Source: Bacillota bacterium (GTDB lineage Bacteria; Bacillota; Clostridia; Acetivibrionales; DTU013). From it: a stretch of 5,936 nucleotides of DNA. Shown here one piece after another: positions 5,849 through 5,936 of the stretch (positions within the stretch are counted from its first letter, which is position 1; the number at the start of each line of letters is the position of its first letter). The notes beneath the pieces are model-generated. The model ran no database searches. It was not told the origin of the DNA and worked only from the letters and a program-made list of their open reading frames with translations. Position numbers and translations under genes: made by a program. The stretch lies in contig JAEYON010000011.1 in NCBI GenBank assembly GCA_023411645.1, positions 1-5,936 of the forward strand. The letters are read 5' to 3'.

Positions 5849-5936
5849 AAAAATGCCTCCCTGCAAGACTTAATTAGATTATTCAATACATCCCATTCAT
5901 CGATTTTTTTAGATAACTCCTTTTTCCCTTTATCAG
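5845..5936 (-). CDS. PadR-family transcriptional regulator, C-terminal fragment (cut by window edge)
   Basis: Only the last 29 codons are in the window, reading DKGKKELSKKIDEWD... and ending ...CREAFL before TGA at 5847-5845. PadR proteins typically end their winged-helix domain with a 'T-x-x-G-K-K-x-L' turn followed by a helix of the type 'IEEWxxFxxAINxxL', and this tail fits that pattern well. PadR proteins are DNA-binding repressors that usually control a neighbouring membrane or transport operon. The stop codon overlaps the start of the HAAS-domain gene by ATGA, so the two are very probably co-translated; PadR followed by a HAAS-domain membrane protein is a common Firmicute pairing. The DNA-reading helices lie outside the window, so the assignment rests on the tail plus context. 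Confidence 0.72.
   Translation of the reverse strand, partial: DKGKKELSKKIDEWDVLNNLIKSCREAFL
5856..5862 (-). promoter_or_regulatory. Ribosome binding site deciding the HAAS-protein start
   Basis: AGGGAGG reads on the minus strand and lies seven bases before the ATG at 5848. The alternative TTG at 5866 lies before this site, so translation from it would run through the ribosome binding site. The site sits inside the last codons of the PadR gene. Confidence 0.75.

Noticed and set aside
5598..5873. Plus-strand 91-codon frame opposite the HAAS gene
   Set aside because: Its Phe/Ser-rich translation is what the complement of a Lys/Glu-rich helical protein gives; no supporting start signal.

Overview
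The window is AT-rich bacterial DNA whose style suits a low-GC Firmicute, most likely a clostridial relative. The signs are strong AGGAGG-type ribosome binding sites, ATGA start/stop overlaps, a TTG start, and a PadR regulator next to a HAAS-domain membrane protein. The genus cannot be read from the sequence. All convincing genes lie on the minus strand, so they are transcribed from the right end of the window toward the left.

Right part (5936 to 1531): a five-gene run. It opens with the C-terminal tail of a PadR-like regulator (cut by the window edge), which overlaps by ATGA a small HAAS-domain membrane protein. After a 133-nt gap come three tightly packed genes: an ABC ATPase with all its motifs intact, a 717-residue fusion of an ABC-2-type membrane domain with an M1-type zinc metallopeptidase domain, and a 244-residue six-helix ABC-2 permease. 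The ATPase and fusion overlap by 4 nt; the fusion and permease overlap by 14 nt. The likely assembly is one ABC complex: an ATPase dimer driving a pair of unlike permeases, one of which carries a peptidase predicted to lie on the outer face of the membrane. The PadR and HAAS genes look like the control and accessory part. The substrate is unknown.

Middle (1530 to 1363): a 168-nt gap with a candidate promoter and three small palindromes. It probably separates the transporter run from a second transcription unit.

Left part (1362 to 1): a two-gene unit made of a 72-residue helical protein of unknown function and a 324-residue soluble protein whose C-terminus resembles FIST_C-type sensory domains. 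It closes with a strong hairpin oriented as a minus-strand terminator (43-75). A good-looking sigma-A-type promoter at 6-34 faces the opposite way, into the terminator and the 3' end of the gene.

The most notable item is the ABC permease/M1 peptidase fusion system. The architecture exists elsewhere, but its substrate and purpose are poorly known, and its zinc site here departs from the textbook M1 spacing. Next is the small two-gene FIST-like unit.
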